Made by a program: the position numbers and the translations under genes
Origin: Lachnospiraceae bacterium
GTDB lineage: Bacteria > Bacillota > Clostridia > Lachnospirales > Lachnospiraceae
DNA: 64,000 nt
NCBI GenBank assembly: GCA_030825115.1
Contig: JAPJQL010000003.1
Span: 1-64,000, forward strand
Direction: 5' to 3'
Shown here: positions 25,565 through 35,362 of the stretch, one piece after another
How the letters are laid out: each line of letters begins with the position of its first letter
Position numbering within the stretch: position 1 is the first letter of the stretch
The notes under the pieces: model-generated
The model's input: only the letters and a program-made list of their open reading frames with translations
Database searches by the model: none
Told to the model about the DNA's origin: nothing

Positions 25565-26726
25565 TTCCCCCGGGATCCAGGCTGACGTCATAGGAAATGC
25601 TCTCGATATATTCATAAAACATTCGAAGCTCCCCCTCATCCGTCAGCCTCCTGGTGTAACCAGCACCTGACGTTCCCGGTATCAGCCGCAACTCTGCCAT
25701 TTTCTCCTCTGTCCCATGTACAGGCAGCGTCACCTGCAGGAGCGCCGTCTTTGGAATCGAACTCCCGAATATAAAGTTTCCGAGGCTGTACACGATCGGC
25801 CTGCCCTGATAATACTCGATCCCCTGGAGCACATGGGGATGGCTTCCAATCACCAGGTCTGCTCCCGCGTCAATATACTGCCGCCCCATCTGCCGCTGGT
25901 ATTCCTGCGGTCTTTCATCCCGCTCAATCCCCCAGTGGACAAACACGATCACATAGTCACATTCCGGCCGCATCCGCCTGATCTCTTCCAGCGTAACGGC
26001 CGAATCATAGGTGGCAAGCATCCCCGGATGGTTCTTTCCTGCCGCCCAGCCCGCCTCCGGTATGACGCGGGTAGCTCCTAATATACCCACACGGATTCCT
26101 TTCAGCTCCGCAATGACCGGCTTTTTGGCAGCTTCCAGGTCTGCCCCCGCACCGGTGTGAAGGATTCCCGCCCCATCCAAGACTTCACAGGAATCCAGCA
26201 GTGCATCCGTCCCAAAATCCAGCGCGTGGTTGTTGGCAAGCGTGACCGCATCAATCCCCAGCTCCTGAAAGACGGACACTTTTTCCGGCGGAAGGCGGAA
26301 GGTATACTGCTTGTCCGCGGCCGCAGTCCCACGGCTGCTAAATGGAAACTCCTGGTTCACCATAAAAAAATCAGCCTCATCAATTGCCTCGCGATAACCG
26401 CTGTCGAGCACTCCGCCGATCCCGCCGCCTTTCTGATACGCATTCAGCACATGTTCCGAAAGCAGTACGTCTCCGCCAAACAGCAGCATAACCGCGCCGC
26501 TCTCCGGCTCACGCTCCAAATCCTTATCCTGTTCCTCGGCTGCCTGTCCCGTATCGGGGACCAGATCCGCTTCCAGAACAATGACGTCTTCCTGACCGCC
26601 CGAAGCCCCGGCTTCTTCTTCCATCGGAATATATTCATAATCTGACTTTGCACATCCGCCAAGCGCCAGGGCCGGCAGAAACGCTGCCGCCACCAGGGCA
26701 GCCGCTGTTTTTCTCCATCGTTTCAT
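25539..26726 (-). CDS. CapA-family lipoprotein (PGA_cap phosphoesterase fold)
   Basis: A 395-residue predicted lipoprotein: a basic start, a hydrophobic stretch and the lipobox LGGC with Cys25. After an acidic linker the CapA domain starts at about residue 78 with MLLFGGDVLLSEHV, then ANNHALDFG, VHWGIERDE and GSHPHVLQG, the conserved metal-site blocks. CapA-like proteins relate to poly-gamma-glutamate synthesis, but many stand-alone members exist, and no capB or capC is present here. The substrate is therefore unknown. The gene is single. Confidence 0.88.
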   Translation of the reverse strand: MKRWRKTAAALVAAAFLPALALGGCAKSDYEYIPMEEEAGASGGQEDVIVLEADLVPDTGQAAEEQDKDLEREPESGAVMLLFGGDVLLSEHVLNAYQKGGGIGGVLDSGYREAIDEADFFMVNQEFPFSSRGTAAADKQYTFRLPPEKVSVFQELGIDAVTLANNHALDFGTDALLDSCEVLDGAGILHTGAGADLEAAKKPVIAELKGIRVGILGATRVIPEAGWAAGKNHPGMLATYDSAVTLEEIRRMRPECDYVIVFVHWGIERDERPQEYQRQMGRQYIDAGADLVIGSHPHVLQGIEYYQGRPIVYSLGNFIFGSSIPKTALLQVTLPVHGTEEKMAELRLIPGTSGAGYTRRLTDEGELRMFYEYIESISYDVSLDPGGIIVPGAQG

Positions 26727-26807
26727 AGTTCCCTCCGTTTCTCCTATTCTACACAGAAACCCGATATTCTACAACCATTTTCCACATTCCTTCTGACACT
26801 GTTCTGC

Positions 26808-26865
26808 AAAAAGGGAGTGCCTCTCACCGACACACCCTGTCATCGGTGGGAAACACTCCCTTTTT
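26808..26865 (-). terminator. Long-stem terminator after the DegV gene
   Basis: AAAAAGGGAGTG (26808-26819) pairs with CACTCCCTTTTT (26854-26865). A second inner stem, CACCGA/TCGGTG, lies inside the loop. It lies downstream of the degV-type gene on the minus strand. Confidence 0.85.
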
Positions 26866-26897
26866 CTTTTATCTGTAAGACAAATAACAACCTCTCG

Positions 26898-27737
26898 TCA
26901 GCCAACTGCCAGGATCACGCCTCCGTCTCCTGCATACACCGTGGCCACGCCTGCGGTCTCCGTCACGACGATCTCCGGAAAGATCTTGCGGCTCTCCAGC
27001 TCCTGCCGTACAAGCTCTGCCCGCTCCGGGTTATTGCAGTGGGCGATCACCACCCGCCTGATGTCCGCATCCTTCGCATTCTTTGCCGCAATCTCACACA
27101 TCCGTGCAAGTCCCTTGTTCACGCCCCGCGCCTGATCCAGCTTGATGATCACGCCGTGGTCTGCGCCCATCACCGGTTTGATATTCAACGCCGTGGCAAA
27201 AAACGCCTGCAGCCCGGTCAGCCTTCCGTTCTTCCGAAGCGGCTCTAAGGAATCGATCACAAAATATGTCTTTTGCTCATCCCGCATTTTCAGGATCTTC
27301 TCCGAAATCTCGGCAAACTCCAGCCCGGCCTCGTACATATCCCGGATTGCAAGGGCCAGATTCAGCTCTCCCGAAGAAGCCGACTCCGAGTCGATCAAAA
27401 GGATGTTCTTTGGGCCATGCTCCTCCTCATACAGTTCCTTCCCAAGGGCGGCGCTGTTAAACGTGCCGCTCAGATGGCTGGACAGGGTGATCACATACAC
27501 ATCCTCCGCCTCGCACTCATATGCCTCTTTAAACGCCTCCGGCGACGGACATGCCGTCTTCGGGCAGTTCGGGCTTGACGCCACCATCTGGATAAATGCC
27601 TTCTGGTCAAACGTCTCGTCATCGATTACCATATAATCATCCACCTGCAGCGTCAGCGGCACCATCTGAAAGCGCGGGTCTTTTTTTAATTCTTCTGTTA
27701 AATCCAGGCAGCTGTCCCCTATAATCTTATAACTCAT
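26898..27737 (-). CDS. DegV-family fatty-acid-binding protein (FakB-like)
   Basis: A 279-residue DegV protein. Family members bind a fatty acid and present it to the FakA kinase for phospholipid synthesis. Visible landmarks are the N-terminal strand IIGDSCLDLTEE, the lipid-contacting SSHLSGTFNSA loop, IDSESASSGE and NGRLTGLQAFF near the ligand mouth. The start at 27737 has AGGAGGAAAAAG directly before ATG. It is a single gene with its own terminator; fakA is not in the window. Confidence 0.9.
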   Translation of the reverse strand: MSYKIIGDSCLDLTEELKKDPRFQMVPLTLQVDDYMVIDDETFDQKAFIQMVASSPNCPKTACPSPEAFKEAYECEAEDVYVITLSSHLSGTFNSAALGKELYEEEHGPKNILLIDSESASSGELNLALAIRDMYEAGLEFAEISEKILKMRDEQKTYFVIDSLEPLRKNGRLTGLQAFFATALNIKPVMGADHGVIIKLDQARGVNKGLARMCEIAAKNAKDADIRRVVIAHCNNPERAELVRQELESRKIFPEIVVTETAGVATVYAGDGGVILAVG

Positions 27738-27867
27738 CTTTTTCCTCCTGCCAGCGCTGCATCTTGCCATCCAGCGCTATCATATCACTCTCATACGTAG
27801 TTTTCATTACTACTTATTATAGCATAAATTTGTGATATTACAATACCCGGATGAACGAAGCCGCAGA

Positions 27868-29268
27868 TCAGATGACCTTCTTTTGCCTCCACTTCCCGGT
27901 CAGATACCGTCCAAAGCTGATCGCAAAATTGGCAAACCAGCCAAACGGCATGACACACCATACCGCCTTCAGCCCCCACAGCGGTGCAAAATAAAAGGCG
28001 GCGCTGACCCGGATCGCCAGGTTGACCAGGTTCCCGACGGTAAACACCAACATGTCCCCCGCTCCTCTGAGAACGCCGTCCACACAGGCCTTCATCCCCA
28101 GGAGGATAAAAAACCACGCGATAAAAGACAGATACCCCGTCCCGGCCGCAAACGCGTCGGGGCTTGGATTCCCTCTTAAAAAGCCGGAGATGATCGCCTG
28201 ATTAAACAGCCCCAGCACCACCGCGGTCAGCACTGCAAATCCGCCGATGATCCGAAAGCTTGCCCGGTATCCCTGCTGTACCCGCTCATACTTTTTCGCA
28301 CCGATATTCTGTGCCGAAAATGTGGCAACCGCATTCCCTGTTGCAATCATTGGGACCACGCAGATCGATTCGATCCTGGCCGCCGCCGAATATCCCGCCA
28401 GCGCCGCAGAGCCAAACCCGTTGACCACCGACTGCACCAGCAGCATCCCGATCGAGACGATGGACTGCTGCAAAATGGTGGGAAGCGCAATCCTCGTTCC
28501 CGTATACAGCATCTCCTTCTGGAAAAGCGCCGCCCTTTTTTCCTCTTTTCCCGGCTCTGACAGTGCGCTCAGCCTGTGCAGCAAAATTCCAAAAGAAATC
28601 AAAGCCGATATCCCCTGGGATATCACCGTGGCAACTGCCACTCCGTCGACGCCTCTGCCAAGCACCGTGACCGACACGATATCCAGGACCACATTGAGCA
28701 GGGAAGAAAAGATCAAAAGTTTCAGCGGAGTCCTGGAATCCCCCATCGCGTTAAATACCGCCGCCAGCACATTATACATAAACAGAAATGGAAGTCCGGC
28801 AAAATATATGCCCAGGTACGTCCTGGCCTGACCCATCACATTCTCCGGCGTCTGCAAAAGTTCCAGTATCCTTCCGCTGTAAAATAGCCCGAACATCCCC
28901 AAAAGGATGCTCAACAGCAAAAAAGCGATCAGGGACGTCGCTATGCTGGTTTTCATCTTCCGGTACTCTTTCGCCCCGAGATACTGGGACGTCAGGACAG
29001 ATGCGCCGTTGCCTCCTCCAATCGCGATCATGATAAACACATTGGTCAGCGCATAAGATGCCCCAACCGCTGCCAGCGCCTCCTCCCCCACAAAGTTCCC
29101 GACGATCATCGTATCCACCATATTATAAAACTGCTGGAACAGGTTGCCCAGTATCAGCGGAAGCGCAAACAAAAAGAGGCTTTTTACCGGAGCTCCCTGA
29201 GTCAGATCCAATGACCTCCCGACTGGACGCGGCTGCGCCGCTTCTGGTTTTTCTATCTCTTGTTTCAT
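27868..29268 (-). CDS. MATE-family multidrug/Na+ antiporter
   Basis: A 466-residue MatE transporter with 12 predicted helices in two bundles. The first is typical (PLILGNLFQQFYNMVDTMIVGNFVG), and the second starts around residue 240 (IALPTILQQSIVSIGMLLVQ). It probably exports cationic drugs or metabolites using a Na+ or H+ gradient. The start at 29268 has GGGAG 8 bases upstream; an in-frame ATG five codons earlier is also possible. No linked regulator is seen. Confidence 0.9.
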   Translation of the reverse strand: MKQEIEKPEAAQPRPVGRSLDLTQGAPVKSLFLFALPLILGNLFQQFYNMVDTMIVGNFVGEEALAAVGASYALTNVFIMIAIGGGNGASVLTSQYLGAKEYRKMKTSIATSLIAFLLLSILLGMFGLFYSGRILELLQTPENVMGQARTYLGIYFAGLPFLFMYNVLAAVFNAMGDSRTPLKLLIFSSLLNVVLDIVSVTVLGRGVDGVAVATVISQGISALISFGILLHRLSALSEPGKEEKRAALFQKEMLYTGTRIALPTILQQSIVSIGMLLVQSVVNGFGSAALAGYSAAARIESICVVPMIATGNAVATFSAQNIGAKKYERVQQGYRASFRIIGGFAVLTAVVLGLFNQAIISGFLRGNPSPDAFAAGTGYLSFIAWFFILLGMKACVDGVLRGAGDMLVFTVGNLVNLAIRVSAAFYFAPLWGLKAVWCVMPFGWFANFAISFGRYLTGKWRQKKVI

Positions 29269-29320
29269 GATTTTTTCTCCCATTCGTCCTTCATGATACT
29301 TATTGTACCACAAAAACAGA

Positions 29321-29354
29321 AAAAGACTCTAACGTTTTCCGTGTAGAGTCTTTT
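29321..29354 (-). terminator. Terminator after htpG
   Basis: AAAAGACTCTA (29321-29331) pairs with TAGAGTCTTTT (29344-29354), with a T-run on the minus strand just beyond the htpG stop. Confidence 0.8.
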
Positions 29355-29376
29355 CCACAAACAAGCTGACAGAGCA

Positions 29377-31380
29377 TTATTCTCCTGCCATCATCATCAT
29401 GATTTCATTGCTTCTCGCTATAAACCCGGTCATGCGCTCCGGTGAAAGGGTTCCGTGGCTCAACAGCGCCAGATCGTACAGCTGTTCGCAGATCTTTCCG
29501 GTCATCTCGCCGTCTCCGTGTCCCAGCACATACTGTACCAGCTTGTTGTTGGCGTTTAAGATCAGCGTCTCGCCTGCGCCGCCAAACATGGACGGGTCCA
29601 TGCCGTACATATTGTACATCTTCATCATATCCTGCATCCGGCGGCTCTCCTCGGAAACAGTCAGCATGGAAGATACATTCTCATTTTTCAGCTTCTCCAC
29701 TTTGATCTCCAGCTTATCATTGTTCAGAGCCTTGCGGAAAATACCGGTCAGTGTCTCGCTGTCTGCCTTAAACGCCTCGTCGTCTTCCTTTACCTCTTCC
29801 TTGAAGGTGTCATTTAAGTCCGCGTCGATCCGCAGGAACTTAAGATTCTCATTCTTATGCTCCAGATGTCCGATGAACGGGCTGTCGATATTGTGCGGCA
29901 TGATCACGGCGTCCATGCCCTCAGCCTTGAACATGTTGATGTACTGGCTCTGCTCCTTCTCATCGGTCACATAGAAGATCGTGTTCTCGTGCTTCTCCTT
30001 GTTCTCCTCCAGACAGTCTTTCAGTGTCAGGTACTTGCCGTCCAGGTTCTTAAACAGGATGTAGTCGTTCATCTTCTCCGCAAACTTCTCATCCTTCAGG
30101 CAGCCGAACTTGATAAACGGAGCGATGTCATCCCAGTATTTCTCGTAGTTTTCCCGGTCTGTCTTGCACATACCGGTCAGCTTATCCGCAACCTTCTTCG
30201 TGATGTAATCGGAAATCTTCTTTACAAAGCCATCGTTCTGCAGGGCGCTTCTGGATACATTGAGCGGCAGGTCCGGGCAGTCGATACAGCCCTTTAACAG
30301 CATCAGGAATTCCGGGATGACCTCTTTGATGTTGTCCGCGATAAATACCTGGTTATTGAACAGCTTGATGGTTCCCTCGATGGAATCATACTCTGTATTG
30401 ATCTTCGGGAAGTACAGGATTCCCTTTAAGTTGAACGGATAATCCATATTCAGGTGGATCCAGAACAACGGCTCCTTATAGTCCATAAATACCTTGCGAT
30501 AGAACGTCCGGTACTCTTCTTCGGTGCATTCATTCGGATGCTTGTTCCACAGCGGGGTGGTGTCGTTGAGCGCCACCGGGCGTTTCAGAATCTTATAACG
30601 CTCCTTTGCCGGCTCCACTTCCACGGTCTCTTTCTCGCCGTTTTCATTCTCCCGCTCCTCGGTCTTTGCCTCCTCCAGTACCGTCTCGACGATGGTATCT
30701 TTCTCGGTCAGCTCCTCTTTGTCGATCGTCTCATACTGCGGCTCTGCCTCTGCATTGTCCAGATAGATCGGCACCGGCATAAAGGCACAGTATTTTTCGA
30801 TGACTTCGCGGGCGCGGTATTCGTTGGAAAACTCATAGCTGTCCTCATTCAGATATAAGGTGATCGCCGTACCATGCTCCTGCCTGTCCCCTTCCTTCAT
30901 CTCAAAGGTCAGACCGCCGTCAGACTCCCAGTACACCGGAGCTGCGTCCTTCTGATAAGATTTGGTACTGATCGTCACCTTGTCGGCAACCATGAATGCG
31001 GAATAAAATCCCAGGCCGAAATGACCGATGATCTGGTCTTCGTTGGCCTTATCTTTGTACTTCTCCAAAAAGTCCTGTGCGCCGGAGAATGCGATCTGGT
31101 TGATATATTCTTCCACCTCTTCTGCGCTCATACCCATACCGTTGTCTGTCACGGTGATCGTCTTGTCCGTCGGGTTTACGGTAACCTGGACTTTATACTC
31201 CAGTCCTTCCGGCCGCTCAAACTCTCCCATCAGCTCTAACTTCTTCAGCTTGGTGATGGCGTCACAGCCGTTGGAGATCAGCTCTCTATAAAAGATATCA
31301 TGGTCAGAATACAACCACTTTTTGATAATCGGAAATATGTTTTCACTGTTGATCGATAAGTTGCCTGTCTTGCTGCTCAT
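29377..31380 (-). CDS. htpG: Chaperone protein HtpG (Hsp90)
   Basis: A 667-residue ATP-dependent cytosolic chaperone. The N-terminal GHKL ATPase has the Bergerat-fold motifs ELISNGCDAI (Asn37, Asp40), TDNGMGMS and GHFGLGFYSAFMVAD. A charged linker (about residues 220-255) is followed by the middle domain with NVSRSALQND and the C-terminal dimerisation region. It is somewhat longer than E. coli HtpG (about 624). It stands alone behind a consensus promoter with a perfect CIRCE operator, so HrcA control is expected. Confidence 0.97.
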   Translation of the reverse strand: MSSKTGNLSINSENIFPIIKKWLYSDHDIFYRELISNGCDAITKLKKLELMGEFERPEGLEYKVQVTVNPTDKTITVTDNGMGMSAEEVEEYINQIAFSGAQDFLEKYKDKANEDQIIGHFGLGFYSAFMVADKVTISTKSYQKDAAPVYWESDGGLTFEMKEGDRQEHGTAITLYLNEDSYEFSNEYRAREVIEKYCAFMPVPIYLDNAEAEPQYETIDKEELTEKDTIVETVLEEAKTEERENENGEKETVEVEPAKERYKILKRPVALNDTTPLWNKHPNECTEEEYRTFYRKVFMDYKEPLFWIHLNMDYPFNLKGILYFPKINTEYDSIEGTIKLFNNQVFIADNIKEVIPEFLMLLKGCIDCPDLPLNVSRSALQNDGFVKKISDYITKKVADKLTGMCKTDRENYEKYWDDIAPFIKFGCLKDEKFAEKMNDYILFKNLDGKYLTLKDCLEENKEKHENTIFYVTDEKEQSQYINMFKAEGMDAVIMPHNIDSPFIGHLEHKNENLKFLRIDADLNDTFKEEVKEDDEAFKADSETLTGIFRKALNNDKLEIKVEKLKNENVSSMLTVSEESRRMQDMMKMYNMYGMDPSMFGGAGETLILNANNKLVQYVLGHGDGEMTGKICEQLYDLALLSHGTLSPERMTGFIARSNEIMMMMAGE

Positions 31381-31450
31381 CTTCTATTCACTCCTTCTTT
31401 TTCTCTTCGTTTTTAGCCACCGGACCGTCCGGCTGCTAACCCATGAAATT

Positions 31451-31479
31451 ATTCTACTACCTCGCAGCAAAATTGTCAA
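31451..31479 (-). promoter_or_regulatory. Sigma-A promoter of htpG
   Basis: On the minus strand TTGACA (31474-31479) and TAGAAT (31451-31456) are 17 bases apart, immediately downstream of the CIRCE element. Confidence 0.85.
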
Positions 31480-31486
31480 CAAAAAA

Positions 31487-31513
31487 TTAGCACTCATCCA
31501 TCATGAGTGCTAA
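31487..31513. promoter_or_regulatory. CIRCE element (HrcA operator)
   Basis: TTAGCACTC at 31487-31495 and GAGTGCTAA at 31505-31513 are separated by exactly 9 bases, a perfect match to the CIRCE consensus. It lies 7 bases upstream of the htpG -35 and about 110 bases before its start codon. Confidence 0.95.
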
Positions 31514-31524
31514 TCATCTCAATC

Positions 31525-32028
31525 TCATCCTCTGTCCTCTGTATAGTCAATCTCCTGCTGACGCAAAAACAGGCGCAGCGCCTCATCCCATTCCATATCG
31601 ATCGACTTGTCAAGCGTAAAAATATTCAGGGATGTCCCGCTGACACAGTAGAGGACATTGTCCTCATAGCGGATGTTCATACAGATTCCGTTCACCTGGT
31701 TCACGGTCAGCCCCACCTGGCTGTGGATCAGGAATTTCTCCACCTGCTCCGGCGAAAGCTGCAGGGTGATATGGAAACTGCCCGGAAGCTTCTTCCCTTT
31801 GATCAGCGAAAAACAGATCGGCTTGATCGCCTTCCAAGAAGACAGCTCCTCAATCTTATTCTCCTCCAGCTCCTCCTCCGTATAATATCCCTGACGGATA
31901 TGCCCGTCGATGGAAAAGGTATTGAATGTGACAATCGTCGCCTCCCGCAAAAGGAAAATATCAAATACATTTCCAATAAACAGTTTTTTTGTAAACCCTT
32001 TGATATCATCAATCTTAAGCGCTACCAT
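31525..32028 (-). CDS. DUF5721-like protein
   Basis: A 167-residue cytoplasmic protein resembling the DUF5721 family found in Lachnospiraceae (MVALKIDDIKGFTKKLFIGN, EATIVTFNTFSIDGHI). There is no transmembrane segment or catalytic motif; the pattern suggests a mixed alpha/beta fold. A purine-rich Shine-Dalgarno (GAGAGAGCAGGGT) precedes the ATG. It follows the foldase-like lipoprotein by 21 bases on the same strand and may be cotranscribed with it. The function is unknown. Confidence 0.6.
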   Translation of the reverse strand: MVALKIDDIKGFTKKLFIGNVFDIFLLREATIVTFNTFSIDGHIRQGYYTEEELEENKIEELSSWKAIKPICFSLIKGKKLPGSFHITLQLSPEQVEKFLIHSQVGLTVNQVNGICMNIRYEDNVLYCVSGTSLNIFTLDKSIDMEWDEALRLFLRQQEIDYTEDRG

Positions 32029-32049
32029 ACCCTGCTCTCTCCTATGCCT

Positions 32050-33033
32050 TTATGCTCCCCATTCGTTCATCGCTTCCTGATACAGTTCAAAAAAGCCGGT
32101 TGCCGTAGAATTGTCGTCCGAGGTAAAGGACACATCCTCCCAGATGCTTCCCTCGATTGCAACCGGATGCTCCGCGGCAAAGGCATCATATATCTGGCGG
32201 AATGCCTGGTTCTTCCGATAGAGGGAAAGCTGCTGCTTCCGCTTAAGCGTCGCCTCCTCGTCATAGTCGCTGACGCACCGGACGATGTAATAAGCGCCTT
32301 CCTCCCGGATGACCGGGCTGATCTCCCCGGCCGCAAGCTGAAAGACCACGTCCTCATACTCTTTTGGCCGCTCACTCCTGCCCACCTGCTTTAAAATCTC
32401 GGCATCCTCCGAATAAGACTTTGCGATGGATGTAAAATCGGCATCCTCCGCAGTCACCTGATCATATACCTCCTCGGCTGTCTGCGCGTCGCCGAGTCTG
32501 ATCTCCTCCACCGTGATCATCTTTGCCTCGCTGTCACTGATCTCCAGGTTCACATCCCGGGTCAGTTCATCCACCAGTTTGTTGGCCCGGTGATATTCCT
32601 CATACATCGTGTAGACATCCGATTCCTCCACGCCCATATACGCCAGGTCCTCCGGAGTGAGGCTTTCGTAATACCGGCTTGCCAGACCGCCCAGCTTTTC
32701 TTTTTCCTGTGCTGTCAGCCCGATCCCTTCCTGGTCTGCAAGCAGATTCATTGTCTTGAGCTCCCTGAGGAAGTTTTTCACCTCTCCCAGCAGATACGTC
32801 TTGAATGTCGTTCCGTCCTCATCCACCTGCACCTGCCAGATCTGGTCCGTATATACGCTGCGGTAACGGTTCTTCTCCGTCGCGATCAGTATCATGGTCT
32901 GGGGATTGGTGTATCCGGAGGTCTCCCGTACCTCAGATACGATAGGAATCCCCCCGCTGCAGCCTGCCGCCGCCATCATCACGACGGCAAGGCACACTGC
33001 GAGCGCCTTTTTCTTTTTATTTGTTTTTATCAT
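32050..33033 (-). CDS. Peptidyl-prolyl isomerase/foldase-like lipoprotein
   Basis: A 327-residue surface lipoprotein with lipobox AAGC (Cys about 25). The central helical part resembles SurA/PrsA N-domains. A degenerate parvulin-type region (about residues 175-270: EEIRLGDAQTAEEVYDQV, FTSIAKSYSEDAEIL, YEDVVFQLAAGEISPVI, EGAYYIVRCV) carries the usual rotamase spacing. It probably assists folding of exported proteins. Catalytic competence is uncertain because the parvulin active-site residues are not clearly conserved. Confidence 0.8.
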   Translation of the reverse strand: MIKTNKKKKALAVCLAVVMMAAAGCSGGIPIVSEVRETSGYTNPQTMILIATEKNRYRSVYTDQIWQVQVDEDGTTFKTYLLGEVKNFLRELKTMNLLADQEGIGLTAQEKEKLGGLASRYYESLTPEDLAYMGVEESDVYTMYEEYHRANKLVDELTRDVNLEISDSEAKMITVEEIRLGDAQTAEEVYDQVTAEDADFTSIAKSYSEDAEILKQVGRSERPKEYEDVVFQLAAGEISPVIREEGAYYIVRCVSDYDEEATLKRKQQLSLYRKNQAFRQIYDAFAAEHPVAIEGSIWEDVSFTSDDNSTATGFFELYQEAMNEWGA

Positions 33034-33070
33034 CTATGTTAAACTCCTGTTATCACTTCTGAGCAGTATC

Positions 33071-35362
33071 TTATATAGAGTATATCTCAAAATTCGTCTG
33101 AATGCTACTTCCATTATTGTTTTTTTGCACCAGGATCTGGGCGTCAATCTGTTCTTTCAGCTCTTCTACATGGGATATGATCCCAATCATCCGCTGTCCC
33201 CCGCTGAGGGCAGTGAGGATCTGCACCGCCTGGTTTAAGGATTCTCCGTCCAGCGCGCCAAACCCCTCGTCCACAAACAGCGTCTCCACCTGGATTCCGC
33301 CGGCATATCCCTGCACCACATCCGAGGTGCCAAGCGCCAGTGCCAGCGCCGCTTTAAAGGACTCCCCGCCGGAAAGTGTCTTTACGGAACGCCGCCTGCC
33401 TGTATACTGGTCCAAAACCTCCAGTTCCATCCCTTCCTTCATCCGCCTGTCCCGGCTCTCTTCCACCCGGTACAGCTCGTAGCGTTCTCCGGTCATCGCG
33501 CACAGGCGGAGGTTTGCCGCCCGCAGGATGTCTTCAAAGTACACCGACAGGACATACTGCTCCAGCACCAGCTTCCGGTTATTGCCGCCTGCCGCAGCCC
33601 GCTCCACCTTCCGCAGGCTCCCATATTCCGTCTCCAGTTCCTGCCTGGTCCCAAGATGGGCCTCCAGCTGTTTTAGGCCCGCCCCGTTTATGCTCAGGGA
33701 AGTCTGGAGCCGTTCCAGCTCTCGGGCAAGCTGCCGTCGTTTCCCCTCCAGTTCTCCGGCGATGCGGTTTTGTTCCGTCACATCCTGTTTTTCCATGACT
33801 TTCGGTTTTCTCAGCGTTTCTTTTCCCTGCCTGTAAGCCGCCTCCGCCTTTTCTTTCGCAACTTCCGCCTCCCGGCACGCCCGTTCTGCTCCGGCAATCT
33901 CCTGCCGCAAGGCGGCAAGCGCCGTCCTGGCATCCTCCACCTGCGTAAGCAGTCCCTGCAGGCTTTCCTCCGGCGCTTTTTCAAGCCTGTCCTTCCAGTC
34001 TCCCAGATTCTGCTCCATCTGCCTGAGAGCGCCCAGGGAGGACGCCGCCTTCGCCTGCGCCTCGCCTGCAAGTCCCAGCCATCGTTCGGCTTCCTCTTTC
34101 ATCCTTCGGATCTGCTTTTCATCCGGGATATCTCCCGCCATCCCGGCCGGAGACGGATGATCCGGCGATCCGCAGACAGGACAGGGCTGCCCAGGCAAAA
34201 GCCCCTGTGCCAGAATCCCGGCAGCAGCCTTCCGGTAACGGTCGTCCTGGTATTCATAGTCCAGCTTTTTTTCCTTTGCCTGTCTGTCCAGTTCCAGGTA
34301 CTGCTCCTGGAGCCGGCTTAAATGTTCCCGCTCCAGCTTCCAGGTCCTGGCTCTCTGGTACTGTTCTTCCAGAATCCGCAGCGCGTCCTGCTGCTGCTCC
34401 AGATATGCCTTTCGTTCCGGCAGCTTTTTGGCCTCTTTCTGAAGAGCCCGGCTCTTCTCTTTTAGCTCGCCCAACTCTTCTTTCTGTTTTTCCAGGCGGG
34501 CCTGGTCTGCAAGATACTGCTCGATCAGGCGGTTGTTCTGACGTGCCTGCTCCGTTTTTTGAAGCTGCGCCTTATATTCCCGCTCCAGGACGTCCTGCTG
34601 TTCCTTCAGGCTTTCCCTTATCCGCTTTGCCTCCTCCAGCTCCTGTCCGATGAAGGCGGTGATCTTCTGATAATTTCTGTTTTTTTGCTGGTACAGCTTC
34701 TGCCACACTTCCCCATCCAGCCGGAACGATGCCATGCACTCGTCCATCCGGTGCCGGCACTCATCCAGCCTGCCATTTAACTCCTTCACCCTCTGCCCCA
34801 GCATCTGGGTGATCGTATCATACAGCTTTGTCTGGAAGATATCCCGGAAGATCAGGGTCCGTTCTTTGGAGCTGGCCGTAAGAAGTTGCTGGAACTCGCC
34901 CTGTGCGATCATGGATATCTGTTTAAACTGCCTGTAATTCAGACCGAGAAGTTCCGTCACGGCGTCGGTCACCTGCTGGCTTCCCGTGGCAAGAAGCGCT
35001 CCGTCCCGGTACAGCTCCCCCGCTTCATTCTCCGTCGTCGTCCCTTCCCCCCGCAGTTTGGCGCGGTCATAACGTGGATTTCTAACGATCCGGTACGAGA
35101 CTCCCTGATGGAGAAAATACAGTTCCACCTTTGTCATTGCATCCGGCGCGGCAAAATCGCTGCGAAGGCTGTCCTTTTCCCGGATGCTCCCGCTGACTTC
35201 CCCGTACAGCGCAAAAGTGATCCCGTCAAAGATCATGGTCTTCCCCGCCCCGGTAGGACCCGTGATCAAAAACAGCCCGCCCTTTTGCAGCGGTGAAAAA
35301 TCTACCGTCTGGGTATCTTTATACGGTCCCCAGCCGCTGAGAATCAGTTTCAGAGGCTTCAT
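33071..35362 (-). CDS. sbcC: Nuclease SbcCD subunit C (compact zinc-hook SMC-type ATPase)
   Basis: A 763-residue Rad50-like subunit that bridges DNA ends and activates SbcD. It has Walker A GPTGAGKT (residues 35-42), Q-loop IAQGEFQQLL, two coiled coils (about 180-380 and 430-600) joined by the zinc hook CPVC (Cys394, Cys397), signature LSGGES (663-668) and Walker B TLFVDEGFGALD (about 694-705). The coiled coils are short relative to the 1000+ residue forms. Its ATG overlaps the sbcD stop by four bases (ATGA), so the two are coupled. Confidence 0.95.
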   Translation of the reverse strand: MKPLKLILSGWGPYKDTQTVDFSPLQKGGLFLITGPTGAGKTMIFDGITFALYGEVSGSIREKDSLRSDFAAPDAMTKVELYFLHQGVSYRIVRNPRYDRAKLRGEGTTTENEAGELYRDGALLATGSQQVTDAVTELLGLNYRQFKQISMIAQGEFQQLLTASSKERTLIFRDIFQTKLYDTITQMLGQRVKELNGRLDECRHRMDECMASFRLDGEVWQKLYQQKNRNYQKITAFIGQELEEAKRIRESLKEQQDVLEREYKAQLQKTEQARQNNRLIEQYLADQARLEKQKEELGELKEKSRALQKEAKKLPERKAYLEQQQDALRILEEQYQRARTWKLEREHLSRLQEQYLELDRQAKEKKLDYEYQDDRYRKAAAGILAQGLLPGQPCPVCGSPDHPSPAGMAGDIPDEKQIRRMKEEAERWLGLAGEAQAKAASSLGALRQMEQNLGDWKDRLEKAPEESLQGLLTQVEDARTALAALRQEIAGAERACREAEVAKEKAEAAYRQGKETLRKPKVMEKQDVTEQNRIAGELEGKRRQLARELERLQTSLSINGAGLKQLEAHLGTRQELETEYGSLRKVERAAAGGNNRKLVLEQYVLSVYFEDILRAANLRLCAMTGERYELYRVEESRDRRMKEGMELEVLDQYTGRRRSVKTLSGGESFKAALALALGTSDVVQGYAGGIQVETLFVDEGFGALDGESLNQAVQILTALSGGQRMIGIISHVEELKEQIDAQILVQKNNNGSSIQTNFEIYSI

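Noticed and set aside
31487..31513. CIRCE element controlling the DUF5721-like/foldase genes
   Set aside because: Those genes are read leftward into the element from the right, so it lies downstream of them; only htpG has a promoter in the right position.
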